Shown in pieces: positions 13,832 through 21,984 of a stretch of DNA of 21,984 nt. The stretch spans positions 1 through 21,984 of the forward strand of contig CABVCJ010000035.1 in the NCBI GenBank assembly GCA_902496845.1, in the 5' to 3' direction. This DNA is from an uncultured Collinsella sp. (GTDB lineage Bacteria > Actinomycetota > Coriobacteriia > Coriobacteriales > Coriobacteriaceae). Numbering within the stretch: the stretch's first letter is position 1; the number at the start of each line of letters is the position of its first letter. The notes under the pieces are model-generated. The model searched no databases and was not told the DNA's origin. It saw only the letters and a list, made by a program, of their open reading frames with translations. A program made the translations under genes and the position numbers.

Positions 13832-14719
13832 TTAGCCCGTTACGTAATACCAGACGACACTGTCGCCGTTGTGTAGGACGTAGTTGCTGCACGCTGTGTT
13901 TGGCGCCACGCCGTTGACGGAGTACATCCAGCCGCTCGTGCCGCCGTGCTCCTTCTCTGCCAAGCCGCCGATAGCGGCGACATACGTGCCATACGACGAG
14001 CCGTGCGCATAGACGGAAAGGCCCAGGGCGCACAGGGCATCATAGACGGTAGCGCCTTCGTTAAAGGTAAAGGTGCCACCAGAAGACACAGGATTGCCCA
14101 CAGCGCTCGATGTGACCGAAACCGTCACCGTAACGTAGCCGGACTCCTGCGAACCGCCCTGATTGCCCGCAGAGGCGCCGCCACTGTTGGATGCAGACCC
14201 ACCGCCAGCCACCGAGACGCCGCCCGAAGAAGAGCCGTCAGAAGAACTCGATCCACCGGCGGATTCGGAGCCCTGTCCAGCAGACGCGTTGTTGGACGTC
14301 TTGCCGTTCTTGCCTTCGGACTTCTTCTCCTTCGAATCCTTTTTTGCGTCCTTGTCCGAAGATTCGGAATCGTCCTTGGAATCCGATTCATCCGACTTCT
14401 TGGATTCAGAGTCCACGGCATCAGAAGACGAGGAACCCACCTCTGTCTTGTGAGAGGCAGCAGAGCCAGAGTCGGCAACGCTCTTCCCCGCCACGGCCCG
14501 AGTGATCCAATCGATGGACCAAGCACCGCTGGAAGAAGGCTGGACAAAGCCTAGCGACACAACGATCAAAACGGTGCAGCCGGCCGTCAGGGCACCAACA
14601 AGCGCCTTGCGCCGAGGGGCGGACGCCGCCGAAGCGGCGCCCTTTTGCTTTCCATCGTCGAGCTGGATGAACGACGAATCGGGCTGCTTGGAGCCGGCGT
14701 CCTGAGGTTTATTGGACAC
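13832..14719 (-). CDS. Membrane-anchored DUF4430 domain surface protein
   Basis: The protein has four parts. A short basic cytoplasmic start is followed by one membrane helix (about residues 40-60, ALVGALTAGCTVLIVVSLGFV). A long exported Ser/Asp/Lys/Gly linker (about 75-190) comes next, and then a C-terminal DUF4430 domain (about 194-295). The domain has the expected marks: GTFTFNEGATVYDALCALGL, then SGWMYSVNGVAPNTACSNYV and LHNGDSVVWYYV. DUF4430 resembles the C-terminal domain of transcobalamin and intrinsic factor; a ligand-binding role here is inference. The GTG at 14719 is preferred because AGGTGAGG precedes it; a GTG at 14728 directly abuts the upstream stop codon. Either way the gene begins within 10 bases of the end of the giant surface-protein gene, so the two are one operon and probably translationally coupled. 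An intrinsic terminator follows. It has no LPxTG sorting motif. Confidence 0.85.
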   Translation of the reverse strand: MSNKPQDAGSKQPDSSFIQLDDGKQKGAASAASAPRRKALVGALTAGCTVLIVVSLGFVQPSSSGAWSIDWITRAVAGKSVADSGSAASHKTEVGSSSSDAVDSESKKSDESDSKDDSESSDKDAKKDSKEKKSEGKNGKTSNNASAGQGSESAGGSSSSDGSSSGGVSVAGGGSASNSGGASAGNQGGSQESGYVTVTVSVTSSAVGNPVSSGGTFTFNEGATVYDALCALGLSVYAHGSSYGTYVAAIGGLAEKEHGGTSGWMYSVNGVAPNTACSNYVLHNGDSVVWYYVTG

Positions 14720-14728
14720 AGCCCTCAC

Positions 14729-17700
14729 CTACCGACGCTTGGTAAACACGAACACGCCGATGACGGCGAGACCGATCACGCCGGCCGCCACGCCAGCAAT
14801 GGCGATCGGATTGAAGCCAGACTCCTGCGAGGGAGCCGCAGCGGGCTTCTTGGCAGTGGTCGCTGCAGGCGAGCCCGTGTCGGACTTGCCGGACTTGTCA
14901 TCCTTCTTGCTGGACTTCTTGTCCTTCTTGCCGGACTTATCGGATTTCTTCTTGGAATCCTTATCGTCCTTGGTCTCGGTCGTAGTCGTGGTAGACGACA
15001 CCGGCTTCTTACCCGGAGCAACAGCACCGCCAGCCTGCTGGCCGTTTGTGCCGTTACCGGAGCCAGAACCAGCACCGGCATTACCCGAACCGCCGTTGCC
15101 GCCAGCGGAGCCAGAGCCACCGTTACCGCCAGGGTTAACAGCATTCTTGATCCACTTGGCATACAGCGTCATATCAGCCGTCACCGCAACGCTAAAGTCA
15201 TATGCCTCCGTACAAGCCTCGTCGGTATACCAACCAGCGAAGGTGTAGCCTTCGCGCGTCGGATCGGCAGGCTTGGCGATAGAGCCGTTGGCGGCCGTAG
15301 TCTGAAAATCGACCTTGGACCCCTCGCCGGCGCTAAACGAAACCTTAACGCCAGCATTCAGCTTGAACAGCGTGCCAGAGTCGTTGATGTAGTACAAGTT
15401 GCCCTGGGCATCACAAGCGATTGGCGAGTCACAGAAGTTGTAGTGGCCCGTTGCGCTAAACACACCAGAAGCCTCAGCGTCACCCAACTTGTAACGATAT
15501 ACGCCACCGCCTGAGGTGTAGTTAACGAAATCAGGGCTCTCGCCGTAGTTAACCGTGAAGTAGACATACGCGTCTTTGCCCTGAACACTCACGAGCGGAG
15601 CGCCCTTGATGCCGCCAGCAGGAAGCGCAGTGCCATCAGCAGACGAAACCAGCGTCTTGGCAAAGTTGTTGGCCGGATCAATAATCGCCAGCGCAGAGCC
15701 GCCAGCAACCTCGCCGCCAACAATCAGCTTGCCATCATACGTCGTCGTAGGCACGCATGCACATCCCGTAAGGCCAAGGTCGACCACACGCTCCTCGGTA
15801 ATACGCGAAGCGGCATCCGCATCGCGTGAGTCGCCATCAGAAATCGCCAAGACGTGCAGCTTGCCGTCGCGCGAGATGAGATAGGCATGGCTGCCGTCAG
15901 CCGAAAGCACGCAGGTGGAGTTGACAACAGCACCAACCGAAACCTTTCCGAGCACATCGCCCGAAGACTTGCTGAGCATCTCGACGGTACCGGCACTGGT
16001 GGGAACCAAGACAAAGTCATCGCCCACCGTCGCGCCCGTCCAGTAATAACCCTCGTCGGCATTGACATGCTGCCAAGAAACAGCGCCGGTCAGGATGTTA
16101 ATACGCGTCAGATGACCGTTATTGTACGTACCCTTTCCATAGTCGACATCAACGGTGCCGACATAGAGGTAATTGCCATCAACCGTCAGCTGAGAATTCG
16201 ACTGGGCAATCCCGCTCACGGAGTCAGTGACCCAAACCGTTGTGAGCGCGTCAGCCGTCAGGGCCTGGACCGCACCGCCGTCAAGCGGAACGATAACCAA
16301 ACCGCTCGCATAAATCGGGCGCGAGGTGTAACCGACCGCTTTCTTAAGATTCGACTCGGCACGGACCTCGCCCGACTTGGCGTCAATCTTTAGCAAACGC
16401 TTGTTGACGGCGAGGTATACGTAGCCGTTCACGACGATAGGTTCACTCGCGTTGGGATACGCCGAACCAGAATACGCCTTCCAATCGAACGTCCAAGAGC
16501 TCGCTAGCGCACCCGTAGGCGTCGAAACGTTCTCGACCGCCGCATTGGACTTGCCATCCCAATCGGACTTCCAATCGGTCGGACGCGGGGCGCTCGGATT
16601 GACTACGACCTCGTCGGGATTAGGCACCGTACCGCCGGCAGCATAAGCCCAGACGATCTCGTCATGCGACTTGAGCACGTAGTCACTATCGAGCTGAGAA
16701 CCGGGAACACCGTTAACAAAGTACGACCAAGCGCCGGCCAACTTAGTGCCGTCAAGCGGAGAGACAAGGCTGTGAACGCCCCAGAAGCCCAGCTGATCGT
16801 ACATCTCGGACTTGATGCCCAAGGCATCAAAGTAGGCGGCAGTGGCGTCCTTGATCGTCGTGCCCCCAACAAACACCTGCGTCGAAGGATCGGTCCAGCG
16901 CTGTGCCTTATCGTCCTTCTTACCGATGATCTCCATCGAGACAGCAACCTGACCGGGCATGGTGCCATCGGAACCATAGACCCAGGCAATCTCATCGCCG
17001 GCCTTGAGCGTGTAGTTGCCGGCGCCGACATTGGCCATCTTGCCGTTAACGAAGAACTGCCAGGACTTCCAGGTGCTTTCGTTTACCTGTACGGTCGATA
17101 GCTTCACGCTCTTATTGAACGGGGAAGTCAGCGAATTGAGGAACCAACCATACGAACCGGTTTGGACGTCGGCGCCAATACCGGTCTGCTTAAAGACCTG
17201 CTCGGAAAGATCAGCGGCAGTTGCGCCCTCTTCCACCAGCGAGGTCGTTGGTTGCGTCCACGTCTGCTGAGCACCCGAAGCGTCCTGGCCGATAACGGTG
17301 CAGCTTACCGAAAGCTGGTCGGTGGGCGCCGGGTCGCCGTACTTGGAGTAGCACCAGACGACAGAGTCGTCCGCCTCGAGGGGGTAGCTGCCAGCGCCAA
17401 CCGACGCCGCAACACCATTGATAAACAGCTGCCAATAGGCGCCCGTAGCATGGTCGTATGCAAGGGTGCGATCGGCATCGAAAGGCGACGTAATGGAATT
17501 GAGCACCCAACCCCAAGAGCCGTTGGGGTCATAGTCGGCCTTGAGGCCGGCCTGCTTAAAGAGCTCCTCGGAAAGATCGGCAGCAGTCGAGCCGTTCTTG
17601 AGCGTGTACTGCGAAGCGGCAGCCCACGTCTGCTGCTTGCCCTTAGCGTCGACGCCAATAACCGAGCACGTCGCTGTGACCTCGGGGCTGTTTTGACCAC

Positions 17701-20700
17701 TCGTGCCCACGACCGTCAACGTTGCCGAAACATCTTGGTTGGCAAGCTTGGCATACGTGGCATTGTCGGGATAGCGCTCGGCATAGCGAGCGTACTTCTC
17801 GCTCGTCAGGCGCGAGGAAACGACAACCTTCGTGTTGTACTGCGGCTGCGTGACCTTCAGGTTCTCTGCGGAGACAATAGAGCTGTTGCTCGACTTAAAC
17901 AGACGCCAGTCCTGTCCGGACATCGCATCATAGCCAGGTAGGTCAACCGGAACAATGCCGGGGGACGTCGAATCGGTCGTTGCCTTGTTGTAGCTCCAGG
18001 CAAGGTTGCCGTCGGCATCAAGATAAGCCTTCTGGAACGCGTGCATGTCGGCCGAAACGGCATTGGCTTCCTGGCCATTCAGAATGGCGGCAGCATAGCC
18101 GGCCTTCGCCTTTTCCATAAGGGACAGCTCGGCATCGAGCTCGCCCTGATCCTGCGGAGCAATCGCAAAGTCGAGGGTCTTGCTTGCCGTGACCTCGGCG
18201 TTGGACTTATCGGTCACCGTGAGGGTGATCTTGGTCTTCGCCGCCTTGGCTCCGGGCAGCGGCTGGTAGACCGTACCCTTGTAGCCGTTGAACGTAATGT
18301 CATCGGTGCTGGCAGAGTACTTGACCTCGTAATACTTGCCGTCGATATTAAGCGTGCTCGTGCGCGGCATCTGCAGGTCGGCGGTCAGGCCATCCTTGTT
18401 GGCGACCGCGTCAGTGCCGAAGTACTTGATATTGTCGTAGGTAAAGGCCGCATCGACCTTCTCCTGCAGCGCCTTCTTGTCGGCGGCGACCTTCTCGGGA
18501 TCGCCCTTGACGGTCACCGTGAAGTCGTGCGCGCCCTTAACGTCAGACGGGCCACCGCTCACAAACGAAACGGTCGCGGTCAGCGTTACGGTGCGATCGC
18601 TCGAAACGCGCGTCACCTTGCCGGTGTAGTCGTCCCAGCCATAACCGGACGGCCAAATGACATCGCCGTCGGAGCTCTTCCAGCTAACCTCGAACTTGCT
18701 CTTGGAGCCTGCGCGGTACGGAAGCGTGAGGTTGGACGTAACGGACTCGGCCGAATCGCCCGCAGCGTAACCGATGGCAACCTGCTCGGCGGCATCGTCG
18801 AGCATCTGCTGCACACGAGCCTCGTCCCAAGCAACCTGCACCGACTTACTGGGCTGGTAATACTCGGTCTTGCCATCGCGCGACAGCTCAAACACGACGT
18901 CGGCGCTACGCAGACCGTCGATGTTGTAACCGGTGTAGTTGTTGGGGTCGATGTAGAAGAACGTCACATCGCCGTTGGTCTTACCCTGGGCGTCGGAGAT
19001 ACCGACCGTTGCCTTGTCATCCTCTGCATTAAAGGCAACGCCGCCCTCGGAGACCTTGACGTCAATATCGGTAAATCCCAAATCGGCAAGCTGCGCCTTC
19101 AGCGCGTCGTTAACGTTGCCGCCCTTTGCGCTGTAGTCAACAACAATCTGCTTGTTAGCATCGGTGAGCTTTTGGGCTGCAGCCTCGAGCGAGCCCGCGG
19201 CGATAACCTTGTTGGCGGAGACGAGCTCGACCGTCGAGCTGCCGCTCGTGGCGACAGCCTTCAGATACTTACCCGCGGCAGAAGCCGAAACCGTTGCCGT
19301 GGCGCCCGACATATCGGACAGCAGCGTCCAGTCGGCCTCCGGAGCCTTCGCATCGTCCGCCGCATACCAGGCAACAGTCGCCTGAGTGGTCACGTCAATG
19401 CCGTTGGTGGTCGAACCGTCGGCGCGCTTAGCCTGCGCCGTCGCCTTAACGCTATCACCCGAAACGAGATGGGTCGAATCACTATTGATCTGTGGCGTAG
19501 TGGTCACGCGCAGCAGGCTATACTCCCCCGCCGCGGTAACGCTATCGGGCGAAACCCACTCAACGGTGTTGTCGAGGGCGTTCGCCGTAACTTTGATGCG
19601 CTTGCCAACAAGCGCGTCCGAAATAGTCAGGCTGCCATCGGTCATATCGATGCCGTCGGTGAGCTCGGTCCAGTCGGCATCGCCCTCGCCCTTGGCATAC
19701 CACGCCATAGTGAGCTCGGCATCGTCGGGCACGTCCTTGGTCGAGCCCGACCAGCTGCCCGGAACCTGCACGCTCGGCGTGATCTTTGAACCCACGCTCA
19801 GCGTAACGTTCTTATCGGCAAGCTCGATGCCCGCCAGCTTGTACTGGCCCTTGAGCGTCACGGGGCCGAGCGGGGCAACGGACTGCGTGCCGCCGTAGGA
19901 GCTCTTCTTCTGCGTGCTGGAAACGGTATTTTCGCTCGTAACCTTCACGCGCAGGTACTTGCCAGTATAGGCGGCGTCAACGACATAGGTCGCTTCGGTG
20001 GCACCGGGGATATCGGTGTAAGCGGAGTCGTAGCTCGAGCTGCTGTTTGCATACTGCCACTGGTAGGTCACATTATCGGTGCGGTCGATATAGTGATAGT
20101 TGGAGCCGTCCTTTTTGCGCACCTTGGTCTTGAGCGTATCGCCCACGTGCACGCCGTTGGTGGCAGGAGAGCCCTCGAACTGCACGTCATAGAGCTCCAC
20201 TTGGCCCGCAACGGAAACAGGACCCGCCGCATAGTAAGGCTTCTGCTCGCCGTAACCGCCGTTGGCCTTGGCCACGACGTAGTAACCCTTAAGGGCGGCG
20301 GTCACCGTCAGGGTGTTGCCGGTCTCGTCCTCGATAGGCGTGTTGCACGAACTCGCGTAGTTCGAGGTGCCCTTATACCACTGCCACGTGACATGTGAAT
20401 CGGTGGTAACGTCGGTGGAACCCGCCTTGGCGGTCGCCGTAATCGTGGAACCAACCTCGACTTTGCCCGAAGTCGGGCTCATAGTCACGCTCGTGACATT
20501 AATTGAACCGGCGGCAGCAACGAGAGCGCCCGTCGAATTGGTCAAGCTCGAAGAGCCAATCTTCGAGGACACCTTGCACTTGAGGTACTTGCCGCCCAAA
20601 GCGTCGGTTAGCTCGAGGGTCTCCCCCGTGGCACCCGCAATGTCGGTATACGTGCCACTCTTGGTGTTAGAGCTCTGCCACTGATAGTTGAGCTTGCTCG

Positions 20701-21946
20701 CGTCGACGAACGCGCCGTACGCGCCGCCCTTCTCCTTGGCGCGGGCCTTAGCGGTATCCCCCACCGCAAAGACGCTCGTGTTGTCCTTGGTGTTAACGAT
20801 AGACACGGCCGAAAGTTCGACCGCACCGGCCTGTTTGACCTTGCTGGAAGTGGTCTTGTTCACCGTGTTGACGCCAGCGTTGGCCTCGACCCTGATGTAC
20901 TTGCCCTCAAGGTCGTCGCCCACCACGAGCGTAGCGCCCGTCTCTCCCTCGATCTTGGTAAATCCCGAGTACTGCGAGGTGGATGCGGACCACGTGTAGG
21001 TGACCTTGGCATCGGCGGGGGCTTGCTGATAATAGCTTATGTACGGAGTCGCCGTCAGGGTATCGCCTATGCTCGGCGTGTCGCTATTCAGCTTGACGCT
21101 GTTAAGCTCCATCTGACCGGCGCCCAGCACGGGACCGGGGATGTAATTAGCGTTGATGCCCGAGCCGTACGCAGCGGGACCATAGTAGTCCTTGCCGTCT
21201 GCCGTAACCTTGCAGATGAAGTACTTGCCCACCATAGCGTCGGTAACGGTGAGCGACTGCTCGTGGCCTACGACCTCGGTGTAGTCGACGATGTTGCTGC
21301 TGGCCCTGGTCGTGCCGGCGAGCCAGGTGTAGGTCCAGGTGCCGGGATTGGTAACGGACTCAGTCGAAGTGCCGTACCAGTCGTCCTCGACCTCATCGTA
21401 CATATTTGCCCAGAGCGTATCGCCCGCGCTGAGCGCGCCGGACTTCGTGGAATACGAGTTGTCTTTATCCTTGGCGTCCTGAATGAAGACCTTTGCCTCA
21501 CCGGAAAGCGTTGTGGCGGATGCGGCGGCAACGGCGTTCTTCTGCTCCGAAGCAGCAGGCGCCGCCGCAGAGTTCTCGGACTCAGTCGCGTTGTCTGCGG
21601 CGGTGTCAGCACCATTCGCGGCACTCGCAGTTGCGCCCTGACCTGCGTCGGCGCCATCGGCAGCAGCGTCACTGGCGCCCGCGCCGTCCTCCGCAGCAGC
21701 ACCGTTCGCACCGGCATCGGCGGCAGCAGCGCTATCGTCGGCTGCCGCGCCCTCGCCGCCCGTCGTAGCCTGAGCCACGGCCTCGGCAATGCCCTCGGCG
21801 CCCTCGGCCCAAAGTTGCGCCGGCGTGGTGCCAAAAGCCATGGCAAAAGCCAGGAACGCCACCAGACCGCGCTTGGCTACGCCACGGACAATCGCTCCAT
21901 GGCGACGCCACGAGGCGCGCTGGCGCTCGTCCTCAAACATATCCAT
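14729..21946 (-). CDS. Giant multidomain surface protein: Ig-like repeats, three DUF4430, PQQ-like propeller, Flg_new repeat, C-terminal anchor
   Basis: A 2405-residue exported protein. Residues 1-47 are an export signal: basic start, hydrophobic core GLVAFLAFAMAFGTTPA, probable cleavage after LWA. Residues 48-147 are an Ala/Asp/Gly-rich linker. Seven Ig-like repeats follow at 148-918, then degenerate Ig-like (aBig-type) segments at 919-1421, clearest around FEVSWKSSDGDVI (1085-1097) and YEVKYSASTDDITF (1206-1219). Three DUF4430 domains lie at 1422-1787. A PQQ-like beta-propeller occupies 1788-2195, with repeated NGYVYLAVNKRLLKID-type blades. An InlB-B/Flg_new-type repeat ends in GYTFAGWYTDEAC...LYAKWIKN (2198-2268). 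Then come Gly/Ser and Lys/Asp/Ser spacers and a membrane helix at 2379-2401 followed by KRR. There is no LPxTG motif, so anchoring is by the helix. AGGAG lies four bases before the ATG at 21946; a second ATG two codons in is possible. Adhesion or ligand capture at the cell surface is inferred from architecture. Confidence 0.9.
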   Translation of the reverse strand: MDMFEDERQRASWRRHGAIVRGVAKRGLVAFLAFAMAFGTTPAQLWAEGAEGIAEAVAQATTGGEGAAADDSAAAADAGANGAAAEDGAGASDAAADGADAGQGATASAANGADTAADNATESENSAAAPAASEQKNAVAAASATTLSGEAKVFIQDAKDKDNSYSTKSGALSAGDTLWANMYDEVEDDWYGTSTESVTNPGTWTYTWLAGTTRASSNIVDYTEVVGHEQSLTVTDAMVGKYFICKVTADGKDYYGPAAYGSGINANYIPGPVLGAGQMELNSVKLNSDTPSIGDTLTATPYISYYQQAPADAKVTYTWSASTSQYSGFTKIEGETGATLVVGDDLEGKYIRVEANAGVNTVNKTTSSKVKQAGAVELSAVSIVNTKDNTSVFAVGDTAKARAKEKGGAYGAFVDASKLNYQWQSSNTKSGTYTDIAGATGETLELTDALGGKYLKCKVSSKIGSSSLTNSTGALVAAAGSINVTSVTMSPTSGKVEVGSTITATAKAGSTDVTTDSHVTWQWYKGTSNYASSCNTPIEDETGNTLTVTAALKGYYVVAKANGGYGEQKPYYAAGPVSVAGQVELYDVQFEGSPATNGVHVGDTLKTKVRKKDGSNYHYIDRTDNVTYQWQYANSSSSYDSAYTDIPGATEATYVVDAAYTGKYLRVKVTSENTVSSTQKKSSYGGTQSVAPLGPVTLKGQYKLAGIELADKNVTLSVGSKITPSVQVPGSWSGSTKDVPDDAELTMAWYAKGEGDADWTELTDGIDMTDGSLTISDALVGKRIKVTANALDNTVEWVSPDSVTAAGEYSLLRVTTTPQINSDSTHLVSGDSVKATAQAKRADGSTTNGIDVTTQATVAWYAADDAKAPEADWTLLSDMSGATATVSASAAGKYLKAVATSGSSTVELVSANKVIAAGSLEAAAQKLTDANKQIVVDYSAKGGNVNDALKAQLADLGFTDIDVKVSEGGVAFNAEDDKATVGISDAQGKTNGDVTFFYIDPNNYTGYNIDGLRSADVVFELSRDGKTEYYQPSKSVQVAWDEARVQQMLDDAAEQVAIGYAAGDSAESVTSNLTLPYRAGSKSKFEVSWKSSDGDVIWPSGYGWDDYTGKVTRVSSDRTVTLTATVSFVSGGPSDVKGAHDFTVTVKGDPEKVAADKKALQEKVDAAFTYDNIKYFGTDAVANKDGLTADLQMPRTSTLNIDGKYYEVKYSASTDDITFNGYKGTVYQPLPGAKAAKTKITLTVTDKSNAEVTASKTLDFAIAPQDQGELDAELSLMEKAKAGYAAAILNGQEANAVSADMHAFQKAYLDADGNLAWSYNKATTDSTSPGIVPVDLPGYDAMSGQDWRLFKSSNSSIVSAENLKVTQPQYNTKVVVSSRLTSEKYARYAERYPDNATYAKLANQDVSATLTVVGTSGQNSPEVTATCSVIGVDAKGKQQTWAAASQYTLKNGSTAADLSEELFKQAGLKADYDPNGSWGWVLNSITSPFDADRTLAYDHATGAYWQLFINGVAASVGAGSYPLEADDSVVWCYSKYGDPAPTDQLSVSCTVIGQDASGAQQTWTQPTTSLVEEGATAADLSEQVFKQTGIGADVQTGSYGWFLNSLTSPFNKSVKLSTVQVNESTWKSWQFFVNGKMANVGAGNYTLKAGDEIAWVYGSDGTMPGQVAVSMEIIGKKDDKAQRWTDPSTQVFVGGTTIKDATAAYFDALGIKSEMYDQLGFWGVHSLVSPLDGTKLAGAWSYFVNGVPGSQLDSDYVLKSHDEIVWAYAAGGTVPNPDEVVVNPSAPRPTDWKSDWDGKSNAAVENVSTPTGALASSWTFDWKAYSGSAYPNASEPIVVNGYVYLAVNKRLLKIDAKSGEVRAESNLKKAVGYTSRPIYASGLVIVPLDGGAVQALTADALTTVWVTDSVSGIAQSNSQLTVDGNYLYVGTVDVDYGKGTYNNGHLTRINILTGAVSWQHVNADEGYYWTGATVGDDFVLVPTSAGTVEMLSKSSGDVLGKVSVGAVVNSTCVLSADGSHAYLISRDGKLHVLAISDGDSRDADAASRITEERVVDLGLTGCACVPTTTYDGKLIVGGEVAGGSALAIIDPANNFAKTLVSSADGTALPAGGIKGAPLVSVQGKDAYVYFTVNYGESPDFVNYTSGGGVYRYKLGDAEASGVFSATGHYNFCDSPIACDAQGNLYYINDSGTLFKLNAGVKVSFSAGEGSKVDFQTTAANGSIAKPADPTREGYTFAGWYTDEACTEAYDFSVAVTADMTLYAKWIKNAVNPGGNGGSGSAGGNGGSGNAGAGSGSGNGTNGQQAGGAVAPGKKPVSSTTTTTETKDDKDSKKKSDKSGKKDKKSSKKDDKSGKSDTGSPAATTAKKPAAAPSQESGFNPIAIAGVAAGVIGLAVIGVFVFTKRR
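15149..15355 (-). other. InlB-B / Flg_new-type repeat in the giant surface protein
   Basis: Residues about 2198-2266 end with the hallmark REGYTFAGWYTDEAC and DMTLYAKW. This small beta-grasp-like repeat is common in Gram-positive surface proteins and usually sits, as here, just before the wall-spanning spacer. Confidence 0.8.
15362..16585 (-). other. PQQ-like beta-propeller region in the giant surface protein
   Basis: Residues 1788-2195 hold a series of blade-like units, each with a V-x-G-x-x-Y/V strand followed by a turn and L-x-x-I/L-D/N, for example NGYVYLAVNKRLLKIDAKSG, GNYLYVGTVD...LTRINILTG, GTVEMLSKSSGDVLG and GNLYYINDSGTLFKLNAG. Five cysteines fall in this region (residues 2012, 2062, 2064, 2172, 2178), more than in the rest of the ectodomain. 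Confidence 0.7.
16586..17683 (-). repeat. Three tandem DUF4430 (transcobalamin-C-like) domains
   Basis: Residues 1422-1544, 1545-1666 and 1667-1787 are three diverged copies of about 122 residues. Each opens with a V.....VIG or IIG strand, has T.ADLSE..FKQ.G (changed in copy 3 to T.KDATAAYFDALG), then W....L.SP(F/L), then a W..FVNG turn and a closing D.(I/V)(V/A)W.Y strand. The small downstream gene carries a fourth copy. Confidence 0.8.
19193..21505 (-). repeat. Seven tandem Ig-like repeats
   Basis: The repeats fall at residues 148-277, 278-374, 375-480, 481-581, 582-700, 701-807 and 808-918. Each has a (V/I)GDT(L)-type strand, a V.(Y/W).W central Trp strand, I.G.T..T(L/Y).V and GKY(L/I)(K/R)V.., and closes with AG or KG before the next copy. 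Copies are clearly diverged in protein sequence, so this is an old array. Confidence 0.8.
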
Positions 21947-21950
21947 TTGT

Positions 21951-21955
21951 CTCCT
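21951..21955 (-). promoter_or_regulatory. Ribosome binding site of the giant surface protein gene
   Basis: The minus strand reads AGGAG, ending four bases before the ATG at 21946 and ten before the in-frame ATG at 21940. Either ATG could be used. Confidence 0.5.
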
Positions 21956-21965
21956 ACTGTCTGCA

Positions 21966-21982
21966 CTGGGAGCATTACCCAG
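21966..21982 (-). promoter_or_regulatory. Small leader hairpin ahead of the giant surface protein gene
   Basis: CTGGG (21966-21970) and CCCAG (21978-21982) can pair around a seven-base loop, 10 bases upstream of the ribosome site. The promoter and the rest of the leader lie beyond the right edge. Confidence 0.3.
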
Positions 21983-21984
21983 CG

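Noticed and set aside
14540..14605. Possible lipobox (LTAGC) in the small DUF4430 protein
   Set aside because: The -3 position is Thr, not Leu/Val/Ile, and the hydrophobic stretch continues well past the Cys, so a signal-anchor helix fits better than a lipoprotein.
14729..14900. Sortase LPxTG motif at the C terminus of the giant protein
   Set aside because: No LPxTG-like sequence precedes the final helix (the region reads PAAAPSQESGFNP), so wall sorting by sortase is not supported.
18041..19789. 582-codon plus-strand frame inside the giant surface gene
   Set aside because: It is antisense to recognisable Ig-like and aBig segments, is Arg/Gly/Val-rich and low in structure, and has no ribosome site.

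Overview
The window is GC-rich and actinobacterial in style. The gene set (class III fructose-1,6-bisphosphatase, QueH/QueA, DegV, paired GtrA proteins, very large DUF4430 surface proteins) suggests a Coriobacteriia gut commensal, most likely Collinsella or a close relative. That assignment is inferred from gene content; no rRNA or other marker is present. I see no tRNA, rRNA, CRISPR array, transposase or phage gene.

Layout. Bases 1-1619 hold the 3' part of a long coiled-coil protein with a C-terminal membrane anchor (+). Bases 1620-1922 are non-coding and rich in inverted repeats. A minus-strand cluster follows: a DUF3267 membrane zinc-protease-like protein, queH and queA; the last two are consecutive steps of queuosine biosynthesis. 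Divergent from it, on the plus strand, are a methionyl-tRNA synthetase with an atypical KMSKS loop and a NOL1/NOP2/Sun-type RNA m5C methyltransferase. A 56-residue single-pass membrane protein (-) lies at 7882-8052. It is followed by a TIM-barrel protein of unknown function (+), a strong bidirectional terminator, degV (-) and, divergently, fbp (+). Two GtrA-family four-helix membrane proteins (+) follow fbp, the second ending in a clear intrinsic terminator.

The last 8 kb (13832-21946, -) is a two-gene surface operon. The first gene encodes a 2405-residue secreted and anchored protein: signal peptide, Ala/Asp-rich linker, seven Ig-like repeats, degenerate Ig-like segments, three DUF4430 (transcobalamin-C-like) domains, a PQQ-like beta-propeller, an InlB-B/Flg_new-type repeat, a Lys/Ser/Asp spacer and a C-terminal membrane helix. 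The second starts 9 bases after the first stops and carries one more DUF4430 domain behind an N-terminal membrane helix. The two proteins are therefore anchored from opposite ends and display the same rare domain. This pair is the best candidate here for an under-described system.

The central genes are mainly translation-linked (tRNA modification, aminoacylation, RNA methylation) and central metabolism; the right end is cell-envelope display. Where start codons were ambiguous I used Shine-Dalgarno position and family length, and I say so in each entry.
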